NCBI GenBank assembly: GCA_937906975.1
Contig: CALCUN010000041.1
Span: 1-14,538, forward strand
Length of the DNA stretch: 14,538 nucleotides
DNA from: an uncultured Bacteroidales bacterium
GTDB lineage: Bacteria > Bacteroidota > Bacteroidia > Bacteroidales > P3
Reading direction: 5' to 3'
Shown here: piece by piece, positions 12,791 to 14,538 of the stretch
Layout of the letters: the number at the start of each line of letters is the position of its first letter
How positions within the stretch are numbered: position 1 is the first letter of the stretch
Notes under the pieces: model-generated
What the model was told of the DNA's origin: nothing
What the model saw: only the letters and a program-made list of their open reading frames with translations
The model's database searches: none
Program-made: the position numbers and the translations under genes

Positions 12791-14538
12791 ATGAAAAAGA
12801 TAATTGAAAGATTTTTAATACAATCAATTCTCCTACTATTACTACTATTAGGTTTAAATCTACAAGCACAAGTTCCGACAGGACACAACCTTGATTTCTC
12901 AACAGGAGGTTACCTTAATTGGATAGCAAAGACAGGACGTTATAATTATTGGGGAAACGTTGATTACCCAATATATGAATGGGATTCAACTTGGTCAGAC
13001 CCGACACAAGCAAGTGACAATTCATCATATCAAGGAGGAAGATTTTTTATTATATACAATGGAGGAACAGACACTAATTCATTAAATCAATTATCAAGAG
13101 TTCCAGAAGGATTTACCCATTCTTCTCAAATCAATAATGCAAAAGGAGGAGGTCATTGCTCACAACTCCAATACACAATGGAAGTAAACTTAGAAAATTG
13201 CTTGCTTACCTTTATGTATGCAATGGTTTTACAAGCACCAGGTCATAACGGATACCAAAACCCGACCTTTCAAATAGACGTTATGAAACACTCCCCAGAA
13301 AATGGTATGATGTTAGAAGAATTAGTTGATTCTTGTGCATTCTTTGAAAAGACATCTACTGCAACTCTACCAACAACAGAACCTGAATTATGGCATGAAG
13401 GTAGTACCGACGGGCACGGATTGTGGATATGGAGTAATTGGCAACAAATAAAAATCAATCTTACAAGATACATTGGAGATAGGATAACAATAAGAGTAAG
13501 AATAAGCGATTGCTATGTTTCGCACGGAGGATATGGATATTTCACAGCGAAAGCAGAACCAGCGTTGATTAACACACCAGGATGTGCAGGAAATGGAGAC
13601 ACAGTAACCGTAGCAAGTGCACCAGGAGGATTTGAATCATACAAATGGTTTGAAGTAACATCTACATTCCTTTCACAAGATGAATTAGCAGACCTTGACG
13701 CCAACTCACCAGCATTAAGTGAAGAACAAAACCTTGTTGTAACCGAAGCAATGATGGGAAACGCCCAAGAAAAATTCTATGCAGTAAAATTAGTCTCACC
13801 AAGAACCCAAACCACCCGACCAAATTGTGTTGCATACATAACAACAAAAGTCAATGACATACGTCCAATCTTTGACAACCTTACCTATACTCCACCCACA
13901 GCCACAGACCCAGCAGGCAAAGCCATCTTTTTTGTAAACGATGTACAATCCGCAACCGCACCATTATATTGGCAAAAATACGATTTTGGAGATGGAACTA
14001 CCCCTATTGAAATAGAATATCAATTTGATAATGGAGCATATAAATGGTTAGCAATAAACGCAGATCAAAACCCAACAACTACTTTTGAATATGATGCTAC
14101 AGGAAGCATTGAAAGAATTATTCATATCTATGCAACAGATGGAGAGTATACATACACACGAACAGCACGTGCTTCTGAAAGTTTTGAAGAAGATGGTGCA
14201 GAATTTTGTGAAAAAAGCGAGACACTACAAGTTATAATACCAAAAACACCTTCCCTATTATTAGAAGGAGATGATGAAATATGTGTTAATAGTGAAAACA
14301 CAATAACTGCATCTTCCCCTGATGATGAAAATACAGATACTTTCACTTACCAATGGTGGTATAGTACGCAAGATATCTCCACAGAAGCTCCTATCTTTGA
14401 AGGAACACAATACACACAAATTTATACTGAAGAAACAACCCTACAAGTAAAAGTAACAGATACGGAAACAGGATATAATCGCATAGAAACCTTCACTGTA
14501 AAAGTAGAACCTTTTCCTGAAATCACCTTAACAGGAGC
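12791..14538 (+). CDS. Large secreted PKD/Ig-like protein, 3' end beyond window
   Basis: The frame is open from the ATG to the window end (582 full codons), so the protein is longer than seen. A clear signal peptide (about 1-27: basic start, run of Leu, LQAQ end) shows export. Residues about 28-255 form an N-terminal lectin- or adhesin-like beta domain with many Trp/Tyr and scattered Cys, beginning NLDFSTGGYLNW. Next comes a Cys-containing Ig-like segment (GCAGNGDTVTV, about 264). A PKD-like segment with YDFGDGTT lies near 398. A further Ig-like repeat (ICVNSENTITAS to FTYQWWYS, about 500-525) follows. Such multi-domain proteins in Bacteroidota are often surface adhesins exported by the type IX system with a C-terminal sorting domain, which cannot be checked here. 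The coding strand is unusually rich in A and C, with frequent ACA, CCA and GGA codons. Confidence 0.85.
   Translation, partial: MKKIIERFLIQSILLLLLLLGLNLQAQVPTGHNLDFSTGGYLNWIAKTGRYNYWGNVDYPIYEWDSTWSDPTQASDNSSYQGGRFFIIYNGGTDTNSLNQLSRVPEGFTHSSQINNAKGGGHCSQLQYTMEVNLENCLLTFMYAMVLQAPGHNGYQNPTFQIDVMKHSPENGMMLEELVDSCAFFEKTSTATLPTTEPELWHEGSTDGHGLWIWSNWQQIKINLTRYIGDRITIRVRISDCYVSHGGYGYFTAKAEPALINTPGCAGNGDTVTVASAPGGFESYKWFEVTSTFLSQDELADLDANSPALSEEQNLVVTEAMMGNAQEKFYAVKLVSPRTQTTRPNCVAYITTKVNDIRPIFDNLTYTPPTATDPAGKAIFFVNDVQSATAPLYWQKYDFGDGTTPIEIEYQFDNGAYKWLAINADQNPTTTFEYDATGSIERIIHIYATDGEYTYTRTARASESFEEDGAEFCEKSETLQVIIPKTPSLLLEGDDEICVNSENTITASSPDDENTDTFTYQWWYSTQDISTEAPIFEGTQYTQIYTEETTLQVKVTDTETGYNRIETFTVKVEPFPEITLTG

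Noticed and set aside
12658..12888. Minus-strand frame across the FeoB end and the next promoter
   Set aside because: It spans the promoter and signal-peptide region of the downstream gene and has no recognisable product.

Overview
The window looks like chromosome from a low-GC member of Bacteroidota, most likely Bacteroidales. Three things support this. Several promoters carry the Bacteroidetes-type -7 box TAnnTTTG, which replaces the usual -10 element. The gene families are typical of the group: an LptD-like LPS assembly barrel, an Amidase_3 plus SPOR-like protein, an MCE/MlaD protein, a Na/Pi cotransporter with a PhoU-like tail, and a large secreted PKD/Ig-like protein. Shine-Dalgarno sequences are weak or absent throughout. 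No rRNA, tRNA or CRISPR was seen.

Layout. (1) 1-864: the 3' part of a Fic-domain gene with a winged-helix tail, cut by the window edge. It is convergent with (2) 898-1404 on the minus strand, an ECF-type sigma factor; a perfect 13-bp stem lies between them. (3) 1405-1698: a divergent intergenic region with a perfect 19-bp inverted repeat and a consensus promoter, leading to a small unrecognised exported-protein candidate (1699-2082). (4) 2166-3857: a Na/Pi cotransporter ending in a 28-bp terminator-like stem. (5) 3943-5915: an accessory block with an AlbA_2/HATPase-type ATP-binding gene and a broken HNH endonuclease remnant. It is bracketed by two near-identical 35-bp direct repeats, and the right-hand repeat is the 3' end of the next gene. 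(6) 5878-8424 on the minus strand: the lptD-like gene, divergent from a compact four-gene operon (8502-12699): amidase, MCE protein, radical SAM protein, and a FeoB-type permease lacking its GTPase domain. (7) From 12791 to the window end: the start of a large secreted PKD/Ig-like protein.

How the genes work together. lptD, the amidase and the MCE protein form an envelope-biogenesis cluster (LPS insertion, peptidoglycan hydrolysis, lipid transport). It is expressed from back-to-back promoters that overlap within about 30 bp. The Fic, AlbA_2 and HNH genes are accessory, defence- or toxin-like families. Two of them are associated with 11-bp-period short repeats. The most interesting signal is the apparent insertion of the AlbA_2/HNH block at the 3' end of lptD, leaving a relic copy of that end about 1.9 kb away.
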